From the NCBI GenBank assembly GCA_002914845.1, contig JXTC01000746.1:1785-65784 (forward strand): a stretch of DNA of 64,000 nt, in the 5' to 3' direction. The notes beneath the pieces are model-generated. The model did not search any database. It saw only the letters and a program-made list of their open reading frames with translations, and had not been told where the DNA came from. The position numbers and the translations under genes are program-made. Shown one piece after another: positions 24,730 through 35,839 of this stretch. The stretch comes from Trema orientale. Taxonomy: Eukaryota > Streptophyta > Magnoliopsida > Rosales > Cannabaceae. How positions within the stretch are numbered: the stretch's first letter is position 1; the number at the start of each line of letters is the position of its first letter.

Positions 24730-25307
24730 TCTTGAATCCATAATTGGTCAACGCTGAAAAAGTCAAAAGTTAAGCATGACATGGTCGCATAAGAATTTTC
24801 TTAATTAAAATGCGATCATATCCGAGTATGAAAGGAGCGACCAGTATAAAAAGGAAACTGATTCAAGCTTCACCAAAAGGGTAATCAGCGTGGAAAAGGA
24901 AACAAGCTTCAGAATGTGGATTGAGTAATCTTCTATATTTAATTAAGGATATTGCCCGATTCTATTTATGTCAAATTGAATACTTACTCGTTTATGTAAT
25001 TGGGAAACTCGAAGCCACCCTCACCTATATAAAGGGGGCTCAGTCTCATAATTCGGGGACACGATATCTGACTACTACTTCACTATACACTCTGTAATTC
25101 CCTCTTTGCTCTCACCTTGAGGCTTAGAGAAACTCTTATAATTCTCCAGAAAATAGTAAAGAACAGTGGACGTAGGCTCATCTTTTTTGGGGCTGAACCA
25201 CTATAAAATTCGTGTCTCTTTATTTATTATGCTTGATTAACCCTTTTCATACACAAGCCACATCTCACAATTTTCTAAATTCATTGTTGACAAAACCTCC
25301 GTCAACA
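24730..25307 (+). mobile_element. LTR fragment, probably Ty3/gypsy
   Basis: Features of an LTR occur in order: a TATA box in CCTATATAAAGGGGGC (about 25,024-25,039), the segment AGTGGACGTAGGC (about 25,165) followed by CTGAACCACTATAAAATTC, and an end at CCGTCAACA (25,307). GTGGACGTAGGC followed by a CCGAACCAC-like word is common in the R-U5 part of plant LTRs. The left border and internal region are not found, so it is a solo or truncated LTR. Confidence 0.5.
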
Positions 25308-26734
25308 CTACTCATAAAACTCTTATTATTACAGAATTAGTTAGAAAATGAAAATAAAGAAGGAGATTAACAGTAATAGCACGTATTAGTCTTGGTCAGT
25401 AATTATCCTATATCTATTTTCATTCTTTGTTATTCATCTTAGAAGTACGATATATTATTAAGTCACTATATATGTATGGACAAAAACATATATATGAATT
25501 TTTTCTCTCTTTTTTTGCTCGTGAAAACATATGTACGAATAAATTATGCATGATTATTAGTTTCCATAAAACGCCTTTAGTTTAAAGTATTAGTATAAAC
25601 ATTATTATTATAAAAAAATCATTCAAGAGTTGTCTTGTACGAAAATTTATACTCTTATTAATGACATGCACCCACACACGCGTCATTCTCAAGTTACACA
25701 TTAGAAAAATAAAGGAATCTAATAATGGGAAAAATAATAAACTAGCAAACAATAATTGATGGAACTAGGTGCCAAAACCTGAACAAATTTCAGTAATATT
25801 CGAAAATAGTACTACAACACTCGTAATAACCCTTGAGGAGGGTAATTTAATTTTGATTAATATTAATATTAATGGTCAATACTCGATAATTTCAAGGCAA
25901 CTTCGAGAGAGCAGCATGTCCAAACTTGAAGGATGCCACAAGTGGCTTAACCAGTGAGTCATCAAAGCACCTGTCGAATGTAATTGCAAGCAATTTTAAA
26001 CCAAATTTGCCTCTTTACGCAGCTTTCCATAGACAAGTAGTCCAGCTAGTACTCTTTAGTCTCTTTATACAAATACAAAGTACCATCTTCATCAGCCATA
26101 CATCAAAACAAATTTTACCTGAATTTATTCATTTTGTTGTCTAATTAGATTAAATGAAAATTTATAAATGATTGGGTGACAAGCTACCAAGTGGACAAAT
26201 AGTATCTTCCAGTTACAAAGATTGAGGTCGCTCTTGAAATTGAGAGGATCAAATTACGATTAGATATATGATGTGGCAAATCAAATTTTGGAACTGATAA
26301 TATATGAAGCATATAAATGCACATCAAAATAGAGATCGATCAGTGACATATACTTTAGGCGTAGTTACATTCATTATTGAGCCTATAGTCCCCATCAACG
26401 TTAATTATCGATGGAACTCTTGGTAATCTGGTTACCAATTATTAGGAATATTATATTTAAGTAGATATTAATTTTTGTATATACATCACAAATAAATTCC
26501 TCAAACATAATCATAATATTGCAGGGGAAAAAAAAAAAAAAAACAAACAAACGAAAATCGCAACCTTTTGCATTGCATTAATGGAGGTTTAACTTAATCC
26601 ATCAAAATATATATACAATTTTTGCAACTTTTTAGCTCAGAAGCTAAAAACTAAGAACAAATTACTAATTAGCATTCTAAATTTATATTATGCTAAAAGA
26701 GTAGAGGCCCCGTAGATATATAGACCCGTGCCAA
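25308..26734. other. AT-rich intergenic DNA
   Basis: No gene is recognised. The two short plus-strand ORFs at 25,769-26,144 resemble nothing I know. Confidence 0.4.
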
Positions 26735-27319
26735 CTACCATGAAACGCAGCGTTTTGAGCTGCTTAACATTACGGCGTTCTCCCTATTACTTCTACAACC
26801 ATCCCATAACCGAACGACATTGCCGTTAAGCTCCGTCAAGTCCTGGTAACGGTACCAACTCGTCTCCCCCAATCTCGTCTTCAACGCCCTCTCCCAATAA
26901 CCCTCCCACCACTCCTCACCGCCGCAACATTCCTCAACCGCCACCATCTCGTCGCCGTCACTCTCCGTCAACTCGCCGTTATCCTCGTAGTACAATGTAA
27001 ACTTCCGTCGCTTCGTCGGTCCGTCATCTTCCACGTGGCCCGAAGCCGAAGCCAGAGCCAGAGTAGTCTCAGCTGGCGGCGGCGGCGGCTCCTCCGATTT
27101 TGGCGGCGCAGACGGCCTATTCGAGCTACGATCGTTGCGAGGAGGAGGTGAGTCGACGGAATACACTCCTCCGGCGGCGCCAACGGCTCTGATCTTCCAG
27201 AAGCTAACGGCGGCCGTTATTACGGCGATCCACGTCCATAGATTGTTAACGAAGGTGAAGAAACCAAGACTGACATAATTGAAAGCGAGAGCTTCGAGAG
27301 GAGAATCCAAAACGTTCAT
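26735..27319 (-). CDS. Uncharacterised plant protein with N-terminal hydrophobic segment
   Basis: A one-exon ORF of 194 codons. Residues 12-42 are strongly hydrophobic (YVSLGFF...WTWIAVITAAVSFW) and probably make one membrane span or hairpin. Residues 57-84 are proline-rich, with PPPPP runs. Residues 104-175 form a conserved-looking acidic and aromatic domain: RRKFTLYYEDNGELTESDG, then EEWWEGYWERALKTRLGETS and WYRYQDLTELNGNVVRLWDG. Small plant transmembrane proteins of unknown function share this type of architecture; I cannot name a gene. The coding GC content is far above that of the flanks, as for a real host gene. The start at 27,319 is the first ATG after a CT-rich leader on the coding strand. 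Confidence 0.8.
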   Translation of the reverse strand: MNVLDSPLEALAFNYVSLGFFTFVNNLWTWIAVITAAVSFWKIRAVGAAGGVYSVDSPPPRNDRSSNRPSAPPKSEEPPPPPAETTLALASASGHVEDDGPTKRRKFTLYYEDNGELTESDGDEMVAVEECCGGEEWWEGYWERALKTRLGETSWYRYQDLTELNGNVVRLWDGCRSNRENAVMLSSSKRCVSW

Positions 27320-27418
27320 CTTTCTGTGCGGATGGATGGCGTTGGAGAGAGAGAGCGAGAGAGAAGCTGTTGAAAATGGTTCGGTGGTGTTTTTTTTTGG
27401 TGGTGAGGGGGGGGTTGG

Positions 27419-27425
27419 TATTTAT
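27419..27425 (-). promoter_or_regulatory. TATA-like box of the 26.7-kb gene
   Basis: ATAAATA on the minus strand lies about 100 bases upstream of the ATG. Between them lies a purine-rich stretch on the plus strand, which is a CT-rich leader in the transcript (27,345-27,450). Confidence 0.4.
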
Positions 27426-27597
27426 TGTGTGAAGAGAGAGAAAGCGAGAGAGAACGTGAGCCGTTGGATCAAACAAGTTGGGTTTGGGATCAGATTATAG
27501 ATGCCAAGAATCGAGAGCCAAGATACTGATTGCCAAAGGTAGATCCGAAATATATACCGAATTTTATTTTAACAGGCTAAATATTATGATTTTCTCA

Positions 27598-27609
27598 TGA
27601 CACGTGTCA
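27598..27609. promoter_or_regulatory. Palindromic G-box/ABRE
   Basis: TGACACGTGTCA is a perfect 12-bp palindrome with the CACGTG core, about 280 bp upstream of the 26.7-kb gene's ATG. Such sites bind plant bZIP and bHLH factors; a role here is inferred from position only. Confidence 0.5.
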
Positions 27610-27742
27610 GGTCAGGAATTTGTCTTCTTTGTTCTCTCGCTTCGCTTCTGGTCTCCTCCTGATTCTCCTCCTGTAGCCACATAATACGATATTGATGTAG
27701 ATTCATATTTCGAATTGCGACACAAACAGATTATGAACCTTT

Positions 27743-27770
27743 TATTTTATTTTATTTTATTTTATTTTTA
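27743..27770. repeat. TTTTA microsatellite
   Basis: About five tandem TTTTA units. Confidence 0.8.
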
Positions 27771-28079
27771 TATTTGGAATAATCTATGAAGTAGAGGGAC
27801 ACAGATAGATAAGACACCGATTTTTTCTTTCTTTCTTTTTTTTTTTTTATAAATTTTTTGGTCTTTAACTAGAAGGAAAAAAAAAAGAAAAAAAAAAAGA
27901 AGATGTGCTATCTGAAAAGCACGAACAAATTCATGGTCAAAGTCAGATACATCAAAGCTCGCCTATGCAACATACGTGCGACTTGAGACAGAGAGTAAAA
28001 ACATGCCCAACAATTTTAATCAAGCGATCAGACTCCTCGATTTATCAAGATAATGTCGAAAAGCGACCTCACTCGCATA

Positions 28080-28478
28080 CAATCAACAAATTTGATGAGA
28101 TGTAACCCGAAAATATGTGTGAGTTGAGGCGAAGTAACCACTGCCCAAAAATTATGAAATAAAAGTGAAAAAAGCAAAGTCAATCACAATTATCAAGATT
28201 GTTACCTAATTTTATTAAGATTAGGTATTTTGGAAAGCTCATTTCTCTACAAAAAATCCCACTGGATGTAAATAGTCCCCTTTCCTTATCTATAAATGGA
28301 AGGAAATAAGCCACCAAGAGATAATAATACTTTTTCTCTCTTTATGGTGGACGTAGGCTAAATTACTCTTAGCTAATCTACTTTAAATCTGAATGTCGTT
28401 TATCTAAATTCTTGTCGTTTATCGTTATTTTTATACAAACTTACATCTTAGTTGTTATACCAATTTTTGGTATCAACA
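28080..28478 (+). mobile_element. LTR fragment
   Basis: A TATA box (TCTATAAATGG, about 28,290) is followed by GGTGGACGTAGGC (about 28,346). The end is TTTTTGGTATCAACA (28,478), preceded by an inverted partner TGTTATACCAA that would form a terminal hairpin. The GTGGACGTAGGC word is shared with the LTR fragment at 25,165. The upstream ORF (27,905-28,105) may belong to the same element but has no recognisable domain. Confidence 0.45.
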
Positions 28479-28599
28479 AAAGAAAAAATTCCCATACTAA
28501 TAGCATAAAAGGCAAGGAAAATTAAATTTATATATATTTTTAAAAAAAATCTAATAAGATTGTGATTTTAAAAGTATTCAAGGTAGTAAATATAGATAC

Positions 28600-28950
28600 A
28601 GATTTTTTTTTTCTTTTTTGAGGATTTACTGCCGGTGTCTTTTGTCTACATTTCTTCTAGTTTTACCTTTTTTATTGCTAAATTTTCATGTATATATCTA
28701 TATTTCTTCTAGTTTTACATTTTTTATTGCTAAATTTTCATGTATATATATATTTTTATACTCCATGTATATTTATATATTAGCTTTAATTTATGTGTTG
28801 AGTATTTATACTGGACTCATCATATTTTACACTTAGTATATCCCTTAATTTTTTACAACATTTGAAAAATGGATATCTATTTAAAATGAGCTCAAAATTT
28901 GGTCATTTTATTATAAGACCCTATTTATTATGTAATATCCATAAAGTATT
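28600..28950 (+). repeat. Dispersed repeat, empty-site copy, with 52-bp tandem duplication
   Basis: The 3' part matches the flanks of the MITE at 7,417-7,609. Within it, 28,650-28,745 contains a near-identical 52-bp duplication that starts ATTTCTTCTAGTTTTAC. Confidence 0.6.
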
Positions 28951-28969
28951 TATAATGCTTCACCTAAAA

Positions 28970-29360
28970 CTGAAAACGATACGATTAATAAACATATAAC
29001 ACAATAAGGCATGTGTAACCTGCCTATTAATAAAGGTGTCGCATATCAGTTTATGACTACTAAAATAATTATTCAGTATTGACATGATTAATTTTAATAT
29101 GATTATACACCAGTTACTAAATACAAGTAAACATATTTAAAATTAAAATTTATGTTTAGAACATTAATATATTAAAAAACATGTCATATTTTGTGTTGTG
29201 TTGACACGAAAATGACTCATTTTAAGTAAATATATGCATATCATTTTCTAGTTATGTGGGCTAACCTGAAACCTACCTATTAGTTATTCGTATTATACAT
29301 GTGTGTCGTGTCAATTCAAAATTGATATGGAAAATATATGTCACCCAAACCTATTTATTC
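28970..29360. repeat. Dispersed non-coding repeat (second copy)
   Basis: It holds words such as GTGTCGTGTCAATTC, TGTGTTGACACG and AACCTGCCTATTA, related to the repeats at 10.0-10.5 kb and 39.3-39.9 kb. No ORF is supported. Confidence 0.35.
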
Positions 29361-30180
29361 TATGTCATTTTAAAGTCATATTTGGTGTCGTATTAAATAT
29401 TCTTAACCTCAATTTTTAGTGCTGAAATAAAATATATACAAGGTATAGTGATTGCTAACTTAATAAATATTTAGAGTTGTTACAATACAAGTAAAATAAG
29501 TTAACCTTTTAAATACATTTTTGTTTTCCCTAAGGGTCAATTATAAATATATCTCTTGTGATTTTGATTTTTCATTTTTTAAAATTCAATCCTATATTCT
29601 TGGAAACTACACTTTATTACTTGAGATTATAATATACGATTTTAATTTCAACCCCTATAACATCTAGTTTTAGGAAAAAATTTGAAGTGATGAAAATCCC
29701 TTTATATCAGTGTTTTGATATAAAATAATATCAACATGGCCTCTAAATTAATAGAATTTTTGTCGATTTAAACTTATTTTTCTAGAAATTAAATGTTATA
29801 TATGAGGAATTGAAACTTTTATGTTACAACTTCGAGACAACTTCGAAAAGTGATGCATTGTTTAAGGAATATATAGTTAAATCCCAAAAAAATTAATCAC
29901 TATAGGACATGATAGATGTGAAATTGAAACTTTATGTTACAACTTCAATAGATGATGTATAGTTTCAGAAATACATGGTTAAATCTAAAAGAATAAATCC
30001 ATATGATATATATCTATAACTATACTTTTTTTTTCCTAATAGACTTTGTTATTACTATATTTATAACATATATACATCATGAAAATTAGGCTCACTAGCA
30101 TTTTTACTCTTGGTAATTCCTTTTTATTTCATTTTTCTAATAGTGAAATTCCAATTTTGCTATTTCATTCCCATTCTTTT
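29361..30180. other. AT-rich intergenic DNA
   Basis: I see no gene or element. Confidence 0.4.
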
Positions 30181-30364
30181 TGTTATATTATATTTAGGCT
30201 TTTATTATTTATCTTTAGTGAGGGTATTTTAGTCTTTTTATTATCTGTTTGTTAGTCTATGTAAACTCTTTTTTCTGATGTATTTTCTGAGTACCATACA
30301 ATAAGAAACCCTAGTTGTTTGTTCTTCTACAATTCAATTCTTAAAGTTATCATGGTATCAGAGC
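30181..30364 (+). mobile_element. Copia LTR 3' end and primer-binding site
   Basis: TGGTATCAGAGC at 30,353-30,364 matches the initiator-methionine tRNA primer-binding site used by plant Ty1/copia elements. It directly follows a sequence ending TTATCA (30,352) that looks like the end of an LTR. A 5' border at TGTTATATTA (30,181) is possible but unproven. Internal copia coding sequence is absent. Confidence 0.55.
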
Positions 30365-30580
30365 TAGGTTTTTATGGAATTTATAGAGAGTTCAATCTCA
30401 TTCACAGGTTTCGCGGAGCCCAGAAAATTCTTTCGACATGAGCCGAGATGAAAATCTTAGGATTCGTCAATTCTAAGTGGTATACTCTTATAGTGAAGTA
30501 CGACTGTCACTAAAGACAATGATAATAATATAAGATATGAGATGAGATCGTATATGAAGACGTGATTGAAGTCAAGTCTT

Positions 30581-30592
30581 CAAGTAGGAGAT
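30581..30592 (+). mobile_element. Copia polypurine tract
   Basis: CAAGTAGGAGAT lies immediately before the LTR that begins TGTTGATATATG. It is a close match to the CAAGTGGGAGATTGTTG junction common in plant copia elements. Confidence 0.6.
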
Positions 30593-31394
30593 TGTTGATA
30601 TATGTGAATATATGTGAAGATGTGTAAACATGTATGGACAGATATAAATATATCTATGTGAACACATATAAACATACGTGTGAACATATATAAATATATA
30701 TGTGTGAACACATATAAACATATGTATGAACAGATGTGAATATATCTGTGTGAACACATATGAACATATGTGTGAACACATGTGAATATATCTGTGTGAA
30801 CATATGTGTGAAAACAAGTGAAAGTATACATATGAATATATGTGAACAGATATGAACATATATATATGTGAAGACATGTGAACAATACATATGTAAACAC
30901 CTAAATAGTGTACAAACTGCGTGGAGGTTGGTGAATGATTGGTCTAGCCTATAAATAGAAACTTCATCTTTTCATCCTTTTCATTCTAAAAATTAGAAAC
31001 ATTTTAAGTTCTCTCTTTTAATTAAATCATTTCTTTTATTTTTGTTTCTCATTTCAAAGAGAGTACAGTTTCTTTGTATAAGAGGAGATTTCAAATAGAG
31101 GCAGTGTAAAGTGTGAGTGAGAGAATACTTGTGAGAAAGTACTTGGTGTATTGGGGTCATTGAGTAGATTATAGAGAAATCTATGTGATTGTTAGAAAAT
31201 TTTCATATAGTGAAATTCTTTTCTGAGAGACAGTAATTTTTCTCATGATTTGAGAGTTTTTCACTTAAGTTCTTGTGCTGTGAGATTGGTTTCTATTCCC
31301 TGTTATTATTTCTCTGTTATTCTGATATTTCTTTAAAGTGAGATCCTGAAGCGGCGAATGAAGCGGCGAATCTGTGTCTGTTAGATTCCCAACA
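30593..31394 (+). mobile_element. Copia-type 3' LTR (802 bp)
   Basis: It begins TGTTGATATATG and ends GATTCCCAACA, with TG...CA termini and a short inverted TGTTG/CAACA pair. A TATA box (CTATAAATAG, about 30,950) marks the promoter. The U3 part contains a minisatellite of ATATGTGAACA units. It follows a polypurine tract. The LTR does not match the one before the primer-binding site at 30,353, so the two pieces may come from different elements. Confidence 0.65.
30599..30900. repeat. ATATGTGAACA minisatellite inside the LTR
   Basis: Roughly 25 imperfect copies of a 10-13-base unit lie in tandem. They create His/Tyr/Cys-rich ORFs on the minus strand that should not be annotated as genes. Confidence 0.8.
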
Positions 31395-32099
31395 AATGTT
31401 CATATTGATTTATGTGTAAAAATGATAAAATAAAAATTGCCAAAATGAATCTATGAATACACTCCTTTTTCTAACACTTTTCATTAATATATTCTAATAT
31501 TCTATTCTTTTTTTTTCTTAAACTAAATTTATAAATAGAGCACTATAATTTGACAAAGTGGTGATAGAGTCCCAAATCAAAGCCCAGACTCCATAAACCA
31601 AATAAAATAAAGATTACATAACAATAAACATAAATATAAACTAAAACCATTCTCTTTCACTAATCGATTATAATTATATAAGAAAAGAAACAAAAAAAAA
31701 AGAAGAGATTTTTATTGGTTCCGTTGGTCAGCGTGAAGGCAGCGGCGCTGAGCTTTCGGCCATGGCAAACTATTTTCGCAAACCTCAAGGCACTAGTCAG
31801 TGTGAAGAAGATGAAGACGAGGAGGAGTAAAAAATATTGTTCGTGCGTCTCTACTAATTTTTTGGAAAAGTCTGAAAACGATAAATAGTGGTTTTTTAAT
31901 TATTAGGCTAAATTGGGGTTTGGATTTGGATTTGAGTTTTCAAAAATAAACGACGAACTTTTTACGAGGATCCCACACTTTTTTGTTTTTAGAATCATAA
32001 AATCAAATTTGGATACTAAACCAACGAGGCCCTAAGGGATTTGATGTCGGGTAGGAGTAACTTGGCCAAAATGAAATTTTTAGAAGAAATTAGAGAAAA
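31395..32099. other. Intergenic DNA with a small coding-like patch
   Basis: Most of it is featureless. At 31,705-31,828 a GC-richer patch has an open plus-strand frame that ends after an acidic tail (ATGGCAAAC... to a run of Glu/Asp codons and TAA). It could be a captured exon fragment; it is too short to assign. Confidence 0.3.
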
Positions 32100-33350
32100 T
32101 TAGGCTATCTATGGCCATTTTAGAAAAAGAATTACAAATTTACGGTAGGTTTAGTTTTTTTTAAGTACAGTACAACATTTTTCAGAAAAATGCTATTTTA
32201 AAAAAAAAATAGAAAAAATTAATTTTTTTAATATAGTAACTAGTAACCGGTAAGTCCAATTTTTGAGCACTGGTAATTAATAACCAAATGTATTTATAAC
32301 TGGTATATAACTGATAACTGGTAACTAGTTTTCAAATATTGGTAACTAGTAACCATTTTTAAAAATAACATTTCTAAACACTTTTTAAAAATAGTATTTT
32401 TCTGAAAAAAAAATTTATATGAAAATTAAGGAGAAAAAAAAAAATTGACCCACCATATTTTTGAAATTCTTTTATTGTAAGTAAAAGTCTTAGAAACCAA
32501 AAAATTACGGCCACCACTTTCGCAAAATAATATCACAAATACATACTCCTCAAATAATTAATTTCCGATGGTATAGCTTATCTATCTCTTCGCCCATGCT
32601 CTACTCTCGATAGCTCAAATCTGAGAAATGTAGGCCATCTCTCGGCCATTGAAAAGGTAATCTTCGTTATGCCATTATTCCTATGCCTACGCCAGATTCG
32701 CTTGGTTCTGTGTGTTGGAATACTTGTTTCCAGCATTGGCTTTGTCTATGGTTGCTGATTCTTTATGCTCACTCTCATCAATGTTGTCCAAATCTAACCC
32801 TTAGACTCGGTTGTCTGTGGGTTTGTTGTTGTAGGAGCTAGACGGTGATTGCAACTCGGGCTTAGGAGGATTCAATGGCGACAGTGTTTTTGGTTGGGAG
32901 TGATGGCCATTCGGTTAAAAATAAAGATTAAGTGGTTTTTCAAATTCAAAAGATGTTTTTACTTTAAAATTGTTAGTGGCATTTACTCAGTAGCCAGATT
33001 TGTCATTGAATAGTAACCGGTCGCTGTAGACAAAGTCGGCCCGACTGGTAACCAGATTAGTTTCTAATTATCTGTAACCAGTCTTGTAACTAACCACTAA
33101 GAAACTTTCATTATTGGTGACCAATATAGAAACCGCAAATCATATTTGTTACTAGAAATCATTAATTAAATTGGTTACATGGCTACTATTATTTTTTGAA
33201 AAATGACACTTTTACATTTTAAAAATACAAATTTTAACCGTATAAATTATTTCTCTTACGTTTTTTTGGATTTTTTTTTTCAAAGTAAAACTGTACTTTC
33301 TCCAATTTTTTTTGACTATTTTTCAAAATACCTTTTTGGACTAGATTAAG
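32100..33350. mobile_element. Possible Pack-MULE or other TIR element with host-like cargo
   Basis: Both flanks hold clusters of GGTAACTAGTAACC-like words (32,225-32,360 and 32,995-33,185). The outer parts show weakly matching inverted sequences (GGCCATTTTAGAAAAAG on the left; CTTTTTCAAAATACC-like on the right). The interior (32,560-32,940) is markedly GC-richer and reads like exon and intron pieces, including a T-rich tract ending TTGTTGTAG before a coding-like stretch. No transposase is present. The borders are approximate. Confidence 0.35.
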
Positions 33351-33429
33351 TCTTTAAAAGAAAAAAATTCTAAAAAGTGGTCCTAAAAATATCATTCGGA
33401 CAAAAAAACTCCAAGATTCGTCCATTTGT

Positions 33430-33700
33430 TAGTGATTTGAAGAATGTGTTAATTCAGGATATCCAAATCAAGACATGTGCGTGATACCTAAGGCCCAATA
33501 CGAGATATCCAAATCAAAACATGTGATACCTGAGGCCCAATACATAATTTTCCTATAAATGGTGGATCAAAGCTCCATTGCACTTGCATTTATCGTAATT
33601 ATCTTACCTTTATTTTCACTCTGTCGTAACTCTGCAGTCTAGCTTTCTGCATTAATTTCAAACCCAAGTTTTAATCAGCATTAACATCTAAAAATTGTAG
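33430..33700 (+). mobile_element. LTR-like fragment with 46-bp duplication
   Basis: GATATCCAAATCARRACATGTG followed by GATACCTRAGGCCCAATAC is repeated with a period of 46 bases at 33,458-33,545. It is followed by a TATA box (CCTATAAATGG, about 33,553) and leader-like sequence. This resembles a truncated LTR promoter; a host promoter remnant is the alternative. Confidence 0.35.
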
Positions 33701-33885
33701 CCAAGTAAAAAGTAAAAAGCAGTAGCTATTTTGATCCCCGATATTGAACTTGTTTCTTTGAATATTTACGGCACTACCCCTAATTCACAAAATGAAAATA
33801 AAAAAACAGTTTGTTTTGCCATTTCTTTTGAAATTATCTCTATCATAGTGATGCCATATACAATGGATAATCTACTTTAAATATA

Positions 33886-34407
33886 GGGATAATATAATAA
33901 AAACCCCCGCCACTCGTAGCTTTTTAGCAAAAAAAAAAAAAAAAAAAATCACATATTTTCATTAATATCAAATAAAATCTCTTATTTGTGTGTTTTTTTT
34001 TTAAAATCAAATCTCGCCAAGATTCATATATATGGTCAAAATTAGAGTTTAGAATTATTGTAGAAATGTCTTTATTCTTTAAAATTATCTATTAACATCT
34101 ACAAAAATAATCAGAAAATAATTATCTAAACCAAAAAGTGATTTGCATGGTCTTAGGAATTCAATAATAACAACTTTCTAACACACATAAATTATTACTT
34201 TTTGAATTCTATTATCTGATTTCAAAAAATTAAAACATTCACTTTTAATAAATTTAACTCCAATTAGATCCGATGATGTTTGATAGAAAAACACAAATAG
34301 AACATTTTATTTGATATTAGTGAAAATGTCAAGTTTTTATTTTTTAATTTTTATGAAAGGCTAAAAATCATGAGTTTGTACTTTTTTTTTTGGGGTGATA
34401 TTATCCC
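33886..34407. mobile_element. MITE, GGGATAATAT family
   Basis: The termini are inverted: GGGATAATATAATAAAAACCCC on the left and GGGGTGATATTATCCC on the right. The interior (TATCAAATAAAATCT, GGTCAAAATTAGAGTTTAG) resembles the nested insertion at 21,876-22,560. No matching target duplication is evident. Confidence 0.6.
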
Positions 34408-35839
34408 ATATATTATATATAGATGAGCTGATAATAGATATGAATATCGATTAGCGATTAGCCCATGTTAACGCTTAGGAAATGACACGATTATGGGCTA
34501 ACGTAGTTTTGGTGATTGAGGAAACTACACAGAATGCCTTTTTTTGGTATCCAGTGTAAGTTTATGTCCCATTTTGAAACTTAAAACGTTTATATCCTTT
34601 TTCAAATTGTTTGAGTTGCTTGTACTATTCTACCCTATATCCATTTTTCAAATTATTTGAGTTGCTTTTACTATTCTACTCTTATTTTATCTTATCCCCT
34701 CCAATTATCTCTCCTTGTCTCTCATTTTTCCTGTCTCTCATTATTATCCGGGCAACACTGGGCCGAGATTATTGAAATTCACTTATTGAAGTAGAAGTTC
34801 AAAATCTGGAGTATTGGGCTCGAATATGGCGTAAGAACCCAGGTCCATCCCACCGTTAGGATTAGAACCCTAGTTTCTTTCTTTTTTGAATAATCAATTC
34901 AACTTATTTTGGAATATAAAAGATTATTCGATTCTTTTAGTCTTTTTTTTTTTTGAAAGGGTGTTGTTGTTCAGTAATTTCCAATAAATTGATTATTTCA
35001 TTAGTTTGTTGGTTATTTTATTTTTCTAAAGAAAGGTTCAGTCTTTTTAATTTATTTTTTATCTTCGATCATTGTTTTTTAACTTTTTCGGCTCTTTATT
35101 TCTATTCATATAAAAGAGATCATTAAACTATATTATATCAAGCTAAGCGAAATTTTTCCGGTGAATTCTTTACTACATCAAAAATTCAAAATCTTGATGA
35201 GAAACTTGTAAAATTAACGTATTGCAGTACAAAATCTTGGGTGATAGAAATTGTTGGTATATTACTTATTTTATCACTAAATAGTTGGTATATTTTAATG
35301 AAGACTAAAAGATGATAAATCAATTTCATTAATATGTATATTGCCAATATATACTTATACTAATTTTAAGTGTAGTAACTAATTTTTCTTTTCCGAATGA
35401 AATGTGGTAAGTAATTGATATACCACACTGCTATCAATGATTTGATTTTGCTTTCTTCATTTTATTTTTCCTTTTTTTTGTGATTTAAGTTTTATTTTGC
35501 TATCAATTTACCATTTTAGTTATTATATAAATCAAGTGTATCACTTATTTACCATTTGTTAAAGGTTAAAAAATTCAAAGAAATTTCCACGAGTATAGCA
35601 AGTAAATAGCTTATATACAAGTTTCAAAAAAAAAAGTAAATAACTTATATAACAATAATTTGCAATCATATTGATTTTTTTTCTTCAGTATCTAACTAAT
35701 TTACCAATAATTTACCTTTTTTTTTTCTTCAGGTAAATCAAGTAACCAACTCATTATACTAATTATTTATACCAATTATAAATCAACATTATTCCATATA
35801 TTAATTATAAATAAGCGATATAACATTTTCTATTAATGG
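34408..35839. other. AT-rich intergenic DNA
   Basis: No gene is seen. A diverged duplication of about 46 bases (TTTTCAAATTRTTTGAGTTGC) lies at 34,600-34,690. Confidence 0.4.

Noticed and set aside
30572-30900. Three overlapping His/Tyr/Cys-rich minus-strand ORFs
   Set aside because: They are translations of the ATATGTGAACA minisatellite in three frames inside an LTR.
30590-30900. CRISPR-like array
   Set aside because: The repeats are contiguous and imperfect, without unique spacers, and this is plant nuclear DNA.
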